Below are positions 34,000-46,213 of a DNA stretch of 64,000 nt, one piece after another. Every line of letters begins with the position of its first letter. Within the stretch, counting starts at the first letter, position 1. The notes under the pieces are model-generated. The model was not told the DNA's origin, did no database searches, and saw only the letters and a list, made by a program, of their open reading frames with translations. Source of the stretch: Pratylenchus scribneri (lineage: Eukaryota; Nematoda; Chromadorea; Rhabditida; Pratylenchidae); contig JAQSEB010000064.1 of NCBI GenBank assembly GCA_030063045.1, positions 62,001-126,000 on the forward strand, given 5' to 3'. A program made the translations under genes and the position numbers.

Positions 34000-34866
34000 G
34001 AGGGAGGAACGCAAATCTCCAATTATAAATTTATTATTTATACATATTATTTAAGCCATTTTTAAAACAATATTTTATTCACAATTATTATATTTAGCAT
34101 CGATTATCGATTGATTTACTTCTTGTTTTACTGTAATTCAAATTTTTATTTTAAATAAAAAACTCTGGCATTTTGCTACAAATCAATAATTAAATAGAAG
34201 AGAAAGATGCAGTGCAGCAAATGCAAACAAATACAAAACATCTAATTGAATAATGAATTTCACACCTTTTTTTATTTAGTTTTAGTTCATCTTTCAATTC
34301 ACAAAAATGAAAAATCATTTCATCAATGAGAGTAGAAAACTTCACATTCATATTTAGCTTTATGGTGTTAGGAGCTAGGTGCTACCCTTATTTCACTGGA
34401 AAAATCCGTTTAAGGATATTTTATTCAAACCAGCTTTCAGCAACAAGGGTTTGTAAAATTTAGAAAATTAATTAGGTAGGTAATGAATATGATTGATAAT
34501 CGATAATGCTAATAGCCATCAGTAAAACATATACACAATCTTCCCGCCAAAATTCTTTTTTTTTTATTCCTTGTGTACGCAGGCAATCGCAGGCGCAGCC
34601 CATCCGTCCATTTTTCAACCATCATTCTAAAAATGTCCAATTCCTCAACAGCAGTCAGTCCACTTCCACTCCAAACACTGCAGCCATTCCATTACATTAG
34701 ACTAGAGCCATGCTATGCATCCTAGTTTCCCCCATTCCATAAATTATCCTTTTTTCTATTTTTGATTGAACAAACAAATTACTAAATTTCAATCGATATT
34801 TTGTACCTTTAATTAATAATTTAAATAATTAAGATTTAAATAAATAAAGTTAAATTTGTCTGCAAA
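34000..34866. other. Intergenic region with duplicated flank and promoter-like remnant
   Basis: Positions 34046-34082 match 18108-18150 (AAGCCATTTTTAAAACAATA type), and 34098-34120 match the promoter at 18991-19018 (GATTATCGATTGATTTAC), with almost nothing between them here. AAAAAACTCTGGCATT near 34156 also matches the region at 56759. I see no gene downstream of this promoter-like stretch. Confidence 0.6.
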
Positions 34867-37428
34867 ATGAGAAAACAAAAATTTTCGGAAGAACAATATG
34901 CAAATGCCGTAAATGCAGCATTAAATAAAACTACATTGGAAGATGACGAGGTAAAAAAGCTTTTTTTTCTAACAAATTTTATACAAAAAATTCAGATTGA
35001 GAAATATTTTGAAGGCATCATGGAGGTTGTTACTGGCAAAATTCAAGCAAAAACTGCAGCTCAGAGACACAGATTGGATTTAAAACAACTGAATAAACTC
35101 GTTGGCCGGGTCAAACTCGATGATGAGGAAGACGAAGAAGAGGAAAGGTGAGTTGATGGGATCAAAATATTAAATTGACTATTTGATTTAAATTCTAGTG
35201 AAACCAATGTTGGTGGAAACGATGAAAATGCAATGGAAGAAGATAGAAATTTGGAGAAGGAAGATGATGCGGAAGAAGAGACGAAGGATGAAGGAAAACA
35301 TAAACAAAAGGCAGTGAAAAAGGGAGCAACAATCAAGGAGAAGAAGGGCAAACAAAAGACGGCAAAAATGGAAAGCGAAAAGAAAGGCAAAAGTTCGAAT
35401 GAAGTGAAGGACATTGACCCACCGAAACCAGCCAAAAAGAAACGTGGAAAACATGAGCTGGAGGTTTTACTTGCGGAGGCCAATGAAAATGTCTTCAAAG
35501 GGCAACACCCAGACAAGTAAGTAAAACCGAAAAAAAAAATTATGAGTTCTAAAAGTAAAACTACTCTGAAAAAATGGAAAAAAGGGATGGGTAATTAAAT
35601 CTAACTGAAAACATTCAATTAAAAAGCAAATATTCAACAATAACAATAATTGATAATAATTATTTTAAATTTCAGCCAATCATTGGAATTGGCATTGGCA
35701 AAAAACCACCACGATGAAGAGGAAAACCACCATTCGACAATGCCCCCAATTGGCACTCGTTCTCGTCGCTCACTCACCTACAGCACCATCAATGCCATTC
35801 CGCAACAAAAACCTTTGCCAATGGGTTGGAAGGAAAAGGCCACCAACAATGTCCAAAGTGAATCGACCACCTCATCATCAAGTCAATCTGGCCCATCCAA
35901 TTCCACCAGCGATCAATCATCATGGGCGGTTGTTCCATTCAACAAACCAAGAGGTTAGAAAATGATTTGATTATTATTTACAATATTTTCTAAATAATTT
36001 CTATGGGAAATGGGATAATATTTTCGGAAAAATATTTAAAAACGTGAAAAAATAATATCATTTCTTTTATTTCAATTGATTTAATTTTTTAGCATCAAAA
36101 GGAAGCATTGCATTGGCCAAACCGAACAAAACACAAAAGCGCATCACTGACAATTCGCCAAAATTTATTGCTGAACGTGAACGATGGGCCGAATATCGCG
36201 CAAGTAAGAATAAAATGGGTTAATTTGAATAAATTAAAATTGGGCAAAATTTAAGTGGTCGAAGAAATTGTGGACGATGTTTTGCTGGGAATGCAGGACC
36301 GAAATTACGCCGAAAAGCAGAGGAAAGTTGGAATGCGCGTCGCAATTTTGGAGATCCTTTTTGTGCACATTCCGGTCCAGCAAGCATCCAAGGACGAACA
36401 CATTGGTGTCTCTACAACTCGCCGCTACCTCAAAGAAGTCAAATTGCGTTTGGACAAATATTTTGGCGATGAGGCCGTGGATGATGAATTTTTGAAGCAA
36501 TTCAAAAATTACAAAGGAACGGTCACTCAAGAACATTATCGGGAGGCAATGCGAAGGGTGAGTGATGAATGATGATTAAAATTAATTTATTGTTAATTAA
36601 TTTTTGGATAATTTATTATTAATTGGATTAATTTTTCAGGCCAACAAAATTCCGCCTGAATTTGAGGGAAAGAAGGAGTCGCGCAAAAGATCGGCCGCCA
36701 ACATGATGATGGGAACACCGACCAATGATTCATCGACCACCACCAATCCAACGGCAGCAAAACGCCCGCGCATCTCCCAATCCAACACGTCCGCCAATGC
36801 CAAAATGGATGACCGAAAACCAATGGCAAAAATGAACAATGTTAAATCGGAGATGAACACTTCGCCCGGAACAGGGGGTGAATAAAAATTTGAAAAAAAA
36901 AAACAAATTTGACTCAATTTTAGGAACCTCGTCGAGAAGTGCAGTGATCAAAGCAAATGGACCGAATCCAATTGGAACGGTGACAACAATGGCAACATTG
37001 AATGAAGGTAATTTTGGATGGAAATTATTAAATTAATTTTATTAATTAGGCCAACAACAACCGTTGCATTTGATGACATCCCAACTGAGGGAGCGAGAAC
37101 CAATTGAAGGAACACCGGAGGAAATTCGCAAAATGATCTATGACGTGAGTAAAATGTTTGCGGGACCATAAAATGTGATTAAATATTTTCAGTTTTTTGC
37201 TCATCGCTACCAAGGGGACGTTAATATTTTGGCAAAGCTTCTCTCTAATTTTTTGGTAATATTTTCCCATTTTTTTAAAAATAAATTTGTCTTGTATTTT
37301 AGGTGGCGGACGCCCAATGTAAGCGATATTCCGATGATTGCCCACTGCCAATCCTCTGTAATGCCTACATGATGTTCGGACGACATTTCCAAGTGGAAAA
37401 TGTGAAGGTGAAAGATGGTGATGAATGA
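34867..37428 (+). CDS. Lysine/serine-rich, probably nuclear protein, unknown
   Basis: Not recognised. About ten exons encode roughly 600 residues. The N-terminus (SEEQYANAVNAALNKTTLED) and a following helix (TAAQRHRLDLKQLNKLVGRV) look structured. A long Lys/Glu-rich region with PAKKKRGK is a likely nuclear localisation signal. A Ser/Thr/Pro stretch leads to a well-ordered block: FIAERERWAEYRA, MVEEIVDDVLLGMQDRNYAE, VAILEILFVHIPVQQA, TTRRYLKEVKLRLDKYFGDE and VTQEHYREAMRRANKIPPEF. AAKRPRISQ is a second basic motif. The C-terminus (EEIRKMIYDFFAHRYQGDVN, then LLSNFLVADAQCKRYSDD) is again helical and ends at a TGA at 37426-37428. The composition suggests a chromatin or transcription protein, but no family can be named. 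Confidence 0.68.
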
Positions 37429-37909
37429 ATGAAGGATGAAATTAATTGTTGGGAATTGGAGAGGAAATTTAAATTAAATTGAGGGAAAGAATTATGATTA
37501 AATTTATTTTTTTGTTGTTGACATCAATCAATTATACATTCCAATTTTAAATCTCATCAAATCAATACCCTCTTTCAATCACTTTATTCACTTATTTTTG
37601 ATGATCACACATTTAAAAAATTGCATAAAATGATGGACTTTTAAAATTATGTTAATTTATTTTGGGAAATTTTAATTGTTTTTATAGAAATTTTTTTACG
37701 GAATTGCTTTTTTAATCTTTATTCGGTCATTCATTAATTCCATTCAATTACAATATTTGGTTGAAAAATGGAAGCTCGGAGCTTAAATTAAAATTGACTA
37801 AAATTGCGACAACGAGATCGTTTTTTATGAAATAGGAGTAAAAAGTTTATAATAAGCAAAGTTTTAGTGGTCAAAATTGTCAAAATGTTTCAAAATTTCT
37901 TCATTCTTT

Positions 37910-40900
37910 CTATCGGTTAAAAAAATTGGCTGCCACATTAACGGATGATGCCGAATCCTGTTGTTGCTGTTGGGATGAACATTTTGGTGTGGATCCATTT
38001 GACGTTGCCGAATAGTTTTGATGACTAGTGGTGGTTTGGCCATAAAGTGAGGGAAAACATGCAGCCGAGCCTGGGCCAAATTGATTATAGGAAGCAGCCG
38101 CCATTGTTGAATTGAAGAATCGGGCAGCCGGCTGAATGGGAGGGGAAAATGAATTGGAATGCCCAAAAATGGATGGACCTGAAGAACAGGATTGATCAAC
38201 GACCGATAATTTGACCATTGAGAAGCCTGTTGGAGCATGAATGAATCGGCCGAATTGTTGTTTGAGGCTGCCCCCAAACGAGAAGCGGCTTGGCTGAAAA
38301 TGTCGCCGGCGGCAACAGCCGCAGATGCAGCAACCGAAGAGCCCATTGAGGAGGCGGCACAAATTGAATGATGATGATGCATGCTGGTGGGCTGAGGTTG
38401 CATGGCTTGCACAATACCTTTATTGAATGTATTATGGTTAAATGGAATTCACTGTACCTTGAAAATCGAATTTGTATGCGTATCTTTTGCCGTGCACTTT
38501 GGTCATAATTTGTTTGTCATAATAGTATCGAAGTGCCCGTGACATTTTGTCATAATTCATGTGTGGCTTCGATTTTCTTTCACCCCATCTTCGCGCAACT
38601 TCGTCCGGTTCCGATAACTTAATAAATGAATTGATGAATGCCAATGTAAATATATTCCACCCACTTTAAATTCTCCATCCGTTCCTTCCCATTGGATGAC
38701 TTCTCGATTGAGTGGATCGGCCAATAACTCCAAAAGGAATTGCCAAAGTTGAATTTGGCCACTGCCAGCTGAAGCCAATCTACTGCAAGTTGGACCCAAA
38801 ATCAAATATGGATCTGAATAATGTTGAATATTTATTTGCCATTTTTCATTCCCCCATTCGAAATATATATTTCAATTTTGGACCAGTCAAAATATTCATT
38901 CCAGTTGCCCCTCAACAAGAATTGACCCCAAAATTTCGTGTAAATACGCAATCAAAGGGTCCATTGTTTTGTGAAAGGACCAGCGGCAAATGTGCTTCAA
39001 GGAAAGGGGCCAAGGGGGAGGCGGATGGATGCGCGGCATTGGCCGAAAAGTGTGGGGGATGGACAGGAAGGAAGGAAATGGTGGAGTAAAAATGGGAGGG
39101 GGACACTCATTTTGGCCTTTGGCGGGTCCAAATTTTGGGGCCAATTTGGGAGTGCTCTTTTGGCCGTGCCTTCCTAATGGATGGAAGGACAATTGTGGGT
39201 GGGTGCATGAATAAATCAAAAGTCGGCAAAAGTGGAATTGGAGGGGGAAAGGCGTTGATGGACACTTTTTGATGGCGAAAGGTGGTACCCTCTTTTTGCA
39301 ATTTTGGAAATATTAATATTACCCTTAATTTTAATGGTGAGGACAAATTTACATTTGATTCGAATGAATGCATTCATTCATTCATTCATTCATGGAAGGC
39401 AATTAGCACAACAAAATTATCCCATCCACAATGAGGGCAATGACCGATTAATCCCACTCATCCCCTTCACATTCTACGGTAAGGTCAAATTCGCCCCATT
39501 CCCCCCCCCCCCCAGCCATTTTCTGCCCACAATCTGTTGCCCTCAACATTTCCATTTCCATTCATCCATCTTTAGAAAGCCAAAATTGGCACAAAATAAG
39601 CAGCCATAATTGAGGAAGGAACAATGCGAATGGGAAATGAATGAATTATGGCCAAAAACATGTTTAAGAGGGAAAATGCAATGTCAAATTAAAGCATTTT
39701 CCCTGTTTTCAATCCATTTTCCATACTTAAAAGTGCAATTTCTATTTTCCCCAAAAATTCCTTCAAATATGCAAATTAAGTGACCCAAAATTTTGCATTT
39801 TTATTTACCCCTTCTTCAACTTTATTCTGGCTAAATTTGTTCCCTTCCAATGGAAACCCTCCTTCTCCTTTTTGGCAATCAAGGAAGTTCCCCCCTTTCC
39901 TTCCAAATTCTGCGGCAAATTCAATTTTTGGCCGGCCAATTCTGCCCCCATCCTTTTCCCTAATTAACTCTCTTTCCCTTTGGCCAGTCCTCAATCAAAT
40001 GTCGAAGAGGAGAGGACGAGTCCCGGAATCAAAACAATGGGGGAAGGGGGCAATGGGCACACTAAATTGGTTTTGCCATGCCCGGAGAGAAAGAAGAAAA
40101 GGGAGGGAAAAGTTAGCCAGGCTCCCCTTTTTTATCGAGGAAAAAATACGGTAAAGTAAATAGAATCAATGAAGGACAAAGGGAGAAATGAATTCTTCTC
40201 CAAATTATGGTCAAAATATATCTTTGAATTCATGGCCATAAATACCCATCCATTTTTGCCCAACCTTTATAATTCTTTTGTCGGCAATGTTGAATGTGAA
40301 TCGGCCAAAAGGGGAAGGGCGGTAAATATATTTTTGGGGATGTCCATAAATCTATGCCCCCAACCAATTCTTTTCATGCACAATTTCCCCCCTCCTTTTT
40401 GAAATGCTCCATTTCCGGGTGCGGCTTTTCTCCTTTTTGGCCAGCTTATAAAATATTCTGTCTTGCCGGACCATCTATCCACCCCCTCCCCATTAACCAA
40501 AATCAATTCCAAAAAGTGGGAAAAATAGATTTGATTTTTCATTTTCTTCGCATTGATAAATGGAATTTATGTTAATTCTACTTGAATTGAAGGAAACTCC
40601 ATTTATTTGGATGGGCCAATCATCCAAGTGGCTATTGTCCCAATTATGGCGATTATTGTGCAAAATTGGGGGTGAAGGAGTGCGCCATTTTAAGCCGCAA
40701 AAAAGGAAATCAAAGGGAGGCCGAAATGGCCCAGCGGGTTACCGAAATGAATGAATGGAGAGGATTGGCAAATAAAAAAATGAAGAGTGGGGGGAGTCTT
40801 TTTTTGGATTATGAATGCTATTGAATGAATGGTCTCAATTGAAATGGGTTCGACCTGGATGTTGGCCAGCAGAGGCGGCCGCCGCAGTCGAAGTGTTATG

Positions 40901-42718
40901 GAGGGCACGGGCCAAGGAGGAGACGGAGGAGGGCGAAACAAAGGAGGCAGAAGATGAAGTGGACAATGGCTGAAAAGGGTGGGAAATGGTCATCGAGAAT
41001 GGATTGGCCAAAATGGCAACCTCCTCTTTGACTATTGAATCGCCGCCACCATTCCCCTGTTGGCTGCTGACCGATCCTCGACTTTCGGTGGCAGCCGTCC
41101 CTCGACCACTGCTTGCACCACCGGACGATGGGCCACTGTTTGATGCATTCAATGTGCCAGATTGAAGGGTCAAATTCAAACCTAATATTAATGGAATTGG
41201 ACTAATTTAAATGTGGGGAAAAAGACCGTTCACACCGTTGTTCCCCATTTCCATTTTTGGGTGGACTTTTGGGCTGGAATTGGCCGATGAGGATGCGCCA
41301 CCCACATTCCCATAAAAGGTGCCGCCACCCCATCTTTGGGCCATACTGGCGGCGGTGACTGCGGCAGCCGCATTGAAAGGACTTTCAACGAGAATGCCGG
41401 TGGAGGAGGCCGGAGCGGATGAATTCATTGTCATTGAAGTGGCCCCGTGGCAGCCCATACCATTCTGCTAAAAATTTATTTAAATTACTCTCTTTTTGTC
41501 CAAGTTCATTAGAATTTAAGTAATATACTTACTACAGGAGTGCTTTTTACCCGAACCATTAGTCAATTTTATTGTTATTTATTGGAAAATAGAAAGTAAA
41601 AAATAAGCAATAATATGAATATGAATCAACTATTGGATTGGAATAGTGTACTGACTCGATTGATTGAACTTCTTCGGTTCACAAAAATTCTAAGACTTAT
41701 TATCCTAGACATATTAACCAAACCGGTTTTCGCTTATTTAAACCTAGCCAAAATCAGATAAAAATGGTGCCAATCAATTCTTTGGAGGTTAAATTGCCTA
41801 GAATTGAAAATTGAACTAGGATGGGATGGACTCAACTTATTAAAAGGCAAAAGTAGATAAAAAAAGGTGTGGAAATACAATACATTCAATCATTTCAAAT
41901 GTTCCTCATCAAATGAATTTCAAATCAAAATGATTAAGTGAGAATGAATGGTCCTTTCATTTTCATTTCATTCCTCCTTTGTCCTTTCCATTTAGTTTTT
42001 GTGCCATTTTCCCCGATAATTTCCATTGTGGACTGACTAATAATGGTTAATGGCGCAAATACTTTTCGCAAACATCCATTCCATCCATTCATTCATATCC
42101 CAAAATGGGCAACCAAACTCGAGGATAAAGCTAAGCCGTTTCTAATTACAAAAAATCCCATCCATATTCTACGTTTCTCTTTGCTTACAGTAATTTCTGA
42201 GTATTTGGCAATTAATGAATTTCTCGAATGGTCGAAAATGGGGGGGGGGGGTTTGATGAACTTGCCGAAAATGTGGCGAATGGATTGAATGCAAATGCGG
42301 CTGCCGTTGCATCAACGAAAGGATTGCAAACATTGGCCGGGCAAATTGTCGTTTGGGAAATGGACAATGGCACCATCGAATTGGTTTCTTGTGCCAAAAT
42401 GTTGGTCTGTGGGTAGACAATTCCATGGGGTTTAACATTGACCGAATTGTTGGCACATCCTCCATTGCCATTGATTCCATCATTTGAATTTGGAGTGGAA
42501 TTTGTGGAATGATCTTCTGAAAATGCCGTAAGGAAAAAGTTAAATGGATTTTGTTGGATTCAATGTTTTTTGGAATTAATTTGAATTTGAGCTCCTCCAT
42601 TCCCCAGCATTTTAAATTACCTTGATTCTGGCGCCCGGCGCCATGTCGATGTTGAGTGCTCGACTGGGAGCTAGATGCGCTTTTATGGCCAAGGCCTAGG
42701 CCATTGCTGCTCATCATG
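37910..42718 (-). CDS. ERG/FLI-type ETS transcription factor, AST-1-like
   Basis: Seven minus-strand exons. The ETS domain is nearly canonical: [48 protein letters not shown] and [20 protein letters not shown], ending YAYKFDFQG, with both recognition-helix arginines (RALRYYY). [17 protein letters not shown] before it is the ERG/FLI/FEV hallmark. There is no PNT (SAM) domain; the N-terminal half is low-complexity Ser/Gly/Ala, starting [17 protein letters not shown]. The C-terminal part is Ser/Gln/Ala-rich and ends with FFNR after a 47-nt intron. A roughly 2.0 kb intron (38814-40852) precedes the exon carrying DPYLILG. In C. elegans this group (ast-1) specifies dopaminergic neurons and axon guidance; that role here is inferred by family. 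Exon joins were checked by phase. Confidence 0.88.
38815..40851 (-). other. Large intron of the ETS gene
   Basis: About 2 kb, far larger than the 45-60 base introns typical here. It holds an uninterrupted C run at about 39505-39514 and a CATT tandem stretch near 39370-39392 (ATTCATTCATTCATTCATTC). Open frames inside are short and low-complexity. Enhancer content is plausible for a neuronal ETS gene but cannot be read from sequence alone. Confidence 0.5.
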
Positions 42719-44261
42719 GCCAACAGCCAGGCACTGAGCTCAATTGGCCGTGCGGGAAACGGAACAGGAACGGGAAGGGGAAGCCGGACGGACGGACACA
42801 GGGCCTACCGAGGAGAAAAGGGGAATTCCTGGTCAACCAGCCAGGAGGAGAAGGAAGCAGCGAAGCAGTCCCAGGAAATTCGTTGCTGAACCTTTCGGCC
42901 TTTTGGGGGAAGGAAATGGTCGGAGAAGGGATGCCGGGATTGGATTTTTAGTGGATATTGGGAATAGGGGAAAGGAGGAGTGGGCGGGGCCTTTTTGCTA
43001 TTGGCTGGGCATTGAAATGGCATTTGGCATTGGCAGTGGCATTGGCACACTCCCTCCACAACCCACAATTACCCATTTGGATGGACAGTGTTTGGCAAAT
43101 AAAATTATGTGTTTTTTAAAAGATGAAGGTGAATTTAATGAAAAGATATAATAATTAATTCAATCCACTCATTCAAATTAAAACAAACAAAACATTGAAA
43201 TCTTTGTAACTAAAAATATAAACATCCATTTATTTTTACAATAATTTCTCATCAATTGATTTTGCCGTCGGCATTTTCCAATTCCATTATTTTTCTGGAT
43301 TCACTGCCCGTTCATTATTCCTCCTTTTTCTTTGCAAATTTTTTTTTTACAAAAGCCGCTATTCCATTGGTGGATTGAAAAAAGGATTGCATGCCGTTGT
43401 TTGCCCACCCAAAATGCCCACCACATCCATCCATCGTTTTCCCCTCATCATCATTGGCATTTTGCAAAGGAATGGCTGGATGGAGGGGAAGTGCGTCAAT
43501 GGCAGCATAAAATAAAGATGAATGGACAAAATTGGCCCTATATTGGATGGGTTTGGGTTGGGATTGGACCGGAAGATGGAAGAGTGGGGAGATTGCGGCA
43601 TAGAACTTCCTGTTTTGTTGTGCACATTGACCCATTTTTGGACAATCAGAATTTGAATGAAATTGATCAAACATTCGAAAATCCAAATAATCACAAAAAT
43701 ATGTTTTAATTCAACATCATTTGGCAATGTTCTCGATTGAATCGATTTGTGCCTTTTTGACCTTATTTGGCCAAACAAAATTGGCCAATTTTATTCCATC
43801 CATCCATTTTCATTCATTTATCCTTGGCATCTGCATATTCTTCTCAATATCATCTACCCTAAACCCATCTTCATCCACTGGATGGGGGGATTGTGCAATA
43901 ATTGCAGTGGCCAAAAAGAAAAAGCCGCGAAAGGGAGAGGAGAAAGGTAATTTAATCCAGTGCCAACAAAGCAAAGTCAATGCAGTGGCCTCGAATAAAA
44001 TGGAGAAAATGGAAAAAATGGAATCATCCATTGAAATGAAAGGGAAAGGATTTTGCGGTTTAATTACGCGCAATGAAAGGAAAAATCTCTGATTTAAAGG
44101 GTCATTCATTCATAATAGTAGACGGGTTTGGCCATCATCCATTAATTTTATATCGGAAAAAACATAATTCAAATTGTTTTTGTCATTTCGATGTCTCTTT
44201 TTAATTGGTAATTTTTCGAGAGGAAGAATATTTCCAGCAAAAATTAGATTGATAGAAAGAA
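42719..44261. other. Intergenic region upstream of the ETS and DHRS4-like genes
   Basis: About 1.5 kb between divergently oriented starts. Frames at 43315-43778 are open on both strands, a composition effect. No supported gene; this is probably 5' regulatory sequence. Confidence 0.4.
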
Positions 44262-46213
44262 ATGCAATCCTTAAAAAGAAATTTGCATAGATTGGATGGC
44301 AAAGTTGCAGTTATAACGGCCGCATCCGAAGGGCAAGCTTTCATTTTTTCCGTTTTAAATCGTTATTCTCGTCCTCGTCTCAGAATTGGTTTTGCCATTG
44401 CTCAACGATTGGGACATGAAGGGGCAAAAATTGTGATAAGCAGTCGAAATGAGGAAAATGTGAAAAAGGCAGTGGAAAAACTTGTTTCCGATGGCCTAGA
44501 ACCCAAAAATGTTTGCGGGTATTTATTAAATAAATTAAACGAAAAAAAGATTCGCCCATCCCTAAAGTTGCATTTGCCATGTGGCAATTGCGGAACAACG
44601 ACAAAAATTATTAAAGACCACAATTGAACGATTCGGTCAAGTCCATTTTTTGGTGAACAATGCGGGGATAAACCCAATTTTTGGGGATTTGATGGATGTG
44701 GATGAAAAGGCCTGGGATAAATTATTCGAAGTGAATGTGAAAGCTGGCTTTTTGATGAGTAAATTGTTTGCGCCCGAAATTGAGAAAAGTGGGTGAGTGA
44801 ATTGCTTTAAACTTTAAAGGTAAAATGATCTTTCCAAAACACTTTATCATGTAAAATTGGTAATTTATTCAAATCCATAATTTGCTGGATGGGAAAGGAG
44901 ATGGAAGGATTATCTTTTATCCGAATTTTACTCTCATTGGCCAATATTTCAACATTCTTCAAAGCTATTATTAAATTTTCATACCATATCTATGAGCTAT
45001 GACCCTTTTGCTGTAGAGCATTTTAATATCAAAATGATTGATCAAGGATAATTGGCCAAAAAAACTATTGTAAAACGAAAACTGACCTGCCATAATTTTT
45101 TGGAATTTCTTTAAAATCTACCAATTCTCCTTTCTATTTAATACATTCCAATTCCAATCAGTTCTAATATAAAGTCAAATTCCTTAGGCTTTATAATTTG
45201 TGAGCAAAATTTATTAATTATTTGGCCATTCAAATAAAAGATTAAGGGCAGAAAAGCGAAATTACCCCTCAACTCAGGCATTTCAATTTGTTCCAGTTAA
45301 GCGAAAGTTATTTTGATGAATTGCTCTGCTTTATTCAAATTTGGAAGAACTCCTTCTATCAACATTTCTTTCCAGAAAATCCAATTTGATTGGATTTAGT
45401 TTTATCCAAAATTCCCATTTTTTAATATAGCAAATTAGCCAATGAATGGCTCTTTCATTCGATTATGTATCAATCAATCCAAATGCGCCATCTCTCATCT
45501 TGGATTGGATTGTCCCAGTAGTCCGTAGATAAAGCTTTTTTATTATTTTATAAATTCTCTCCTTTTGAGGGCTTTACCATGCAAATATTTATAGGGGTGG
45601 TTCAATTATTTTCAACGCATCAATTGGCGCATACCGATCGCCCAAAGGAATTGCGGCTTACGGGATTACCAAAACGGCCTTACTTGGATTGACCCGGGCC
45701 CCATTTCAATTCCAACTTTAACTTTTAACTTTGAATTTTTTTCCCTTCTAAAAATTCAAAGTTAAAAGTAACTTTGAAATTTTTCCCTTCCAAAAGTTCA
45801 AAGTTAAAGTTAAAAGTTGGAATTGAAACGGGGCCCCGGGCATTGGCCGAGGCACTCGCCCCAAGGGGAATTCGGGTGAATGCAATTGCCCCGGGCATTA
45901 TTCGGACAAAAATGTCGAAAGCGGTCAGTTAGCATCCTAAATTGAATTAAACAAAAAAGGCAAAAATGAATTTATTTTCCATATGACTCTATACTATATG
46001 AATTATTTCCAAAAATGCTTTATTTCCTTTCCTCATCAGCTTTGGGAAAATGACGAGGATCAGAAGGGCATTGAGGCAATTGGCACATTGTTGGGCCGTT
46101 TGGGCAATCCGGATGAATGCGCCGGCACTGTTGCTTTCCTTTGTTCCGAGGATTCCAGCTATATTACTGGCGACACTATCGTGATTGCGGGTGGTGCTTT
46201 TTCAAGATTGTGA
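44262..46213 (+). CDS. DHRS4-like peroxisomal short-chain dehydrogenase, interrupted by an insertion
   Basis: Five exons encode an SDR close to DHRS4 (NADPH-dependent carbonyl/retinal reductase). Motifs: [15 protein letters not shown] (Rossmann TGxxxGIG variant), VNNAGINP (NNAG), [10 protein letters not shown] (catalytic Ser region), [10 protein letters not shown] (the YxxxK active-site pair) and [12 protein letters not shown]. The C-terminus is AFSRL, with SRL a peroxisomal PTS1 signal. The first intron (44332-44381) uses a GC donor (GG|GCAAGC). In exon 4, between GLTR-A and [11 protein letters not shown], a palindromic insertion of about 140 bases interrupts the frame with in-frame stops and a frameshift, so this allele cannot encode the intact enzyme unless the insert is somehow removed. 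The intron before exon 4 is about 800 bases, longer than usual here. Confidence 0.88.
45693..45840. mobile_element. Short palindromic MITE-like insertion in the DHRS4-like coding exon
   Basis: The insertion is a near-perfect inverted repeat: the left arm CCCCATTTCAATTCCAAC and the reverse complement of the right arm CCCCGTTTCAATTCCAAC continue into AACTTT/AAAGTT tracts. It is flanked by CCCGGG at 45693-45698 and 45835-45840, a likely 6-bp target duplication, though CCCGGG is itself palindromic so the exact edges are ambiguous. Removing 45699-45840 restores ACCCGGGCATTGG and the expected protein. No coding capacity. Confidence 0.8.

Noticed and set aside
43315..43778. Overlapping frames on both strands upstream of the DHRS4-like gene
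   Set aside because: Open on both strands because of composition; no splice signals or recognisable domain.
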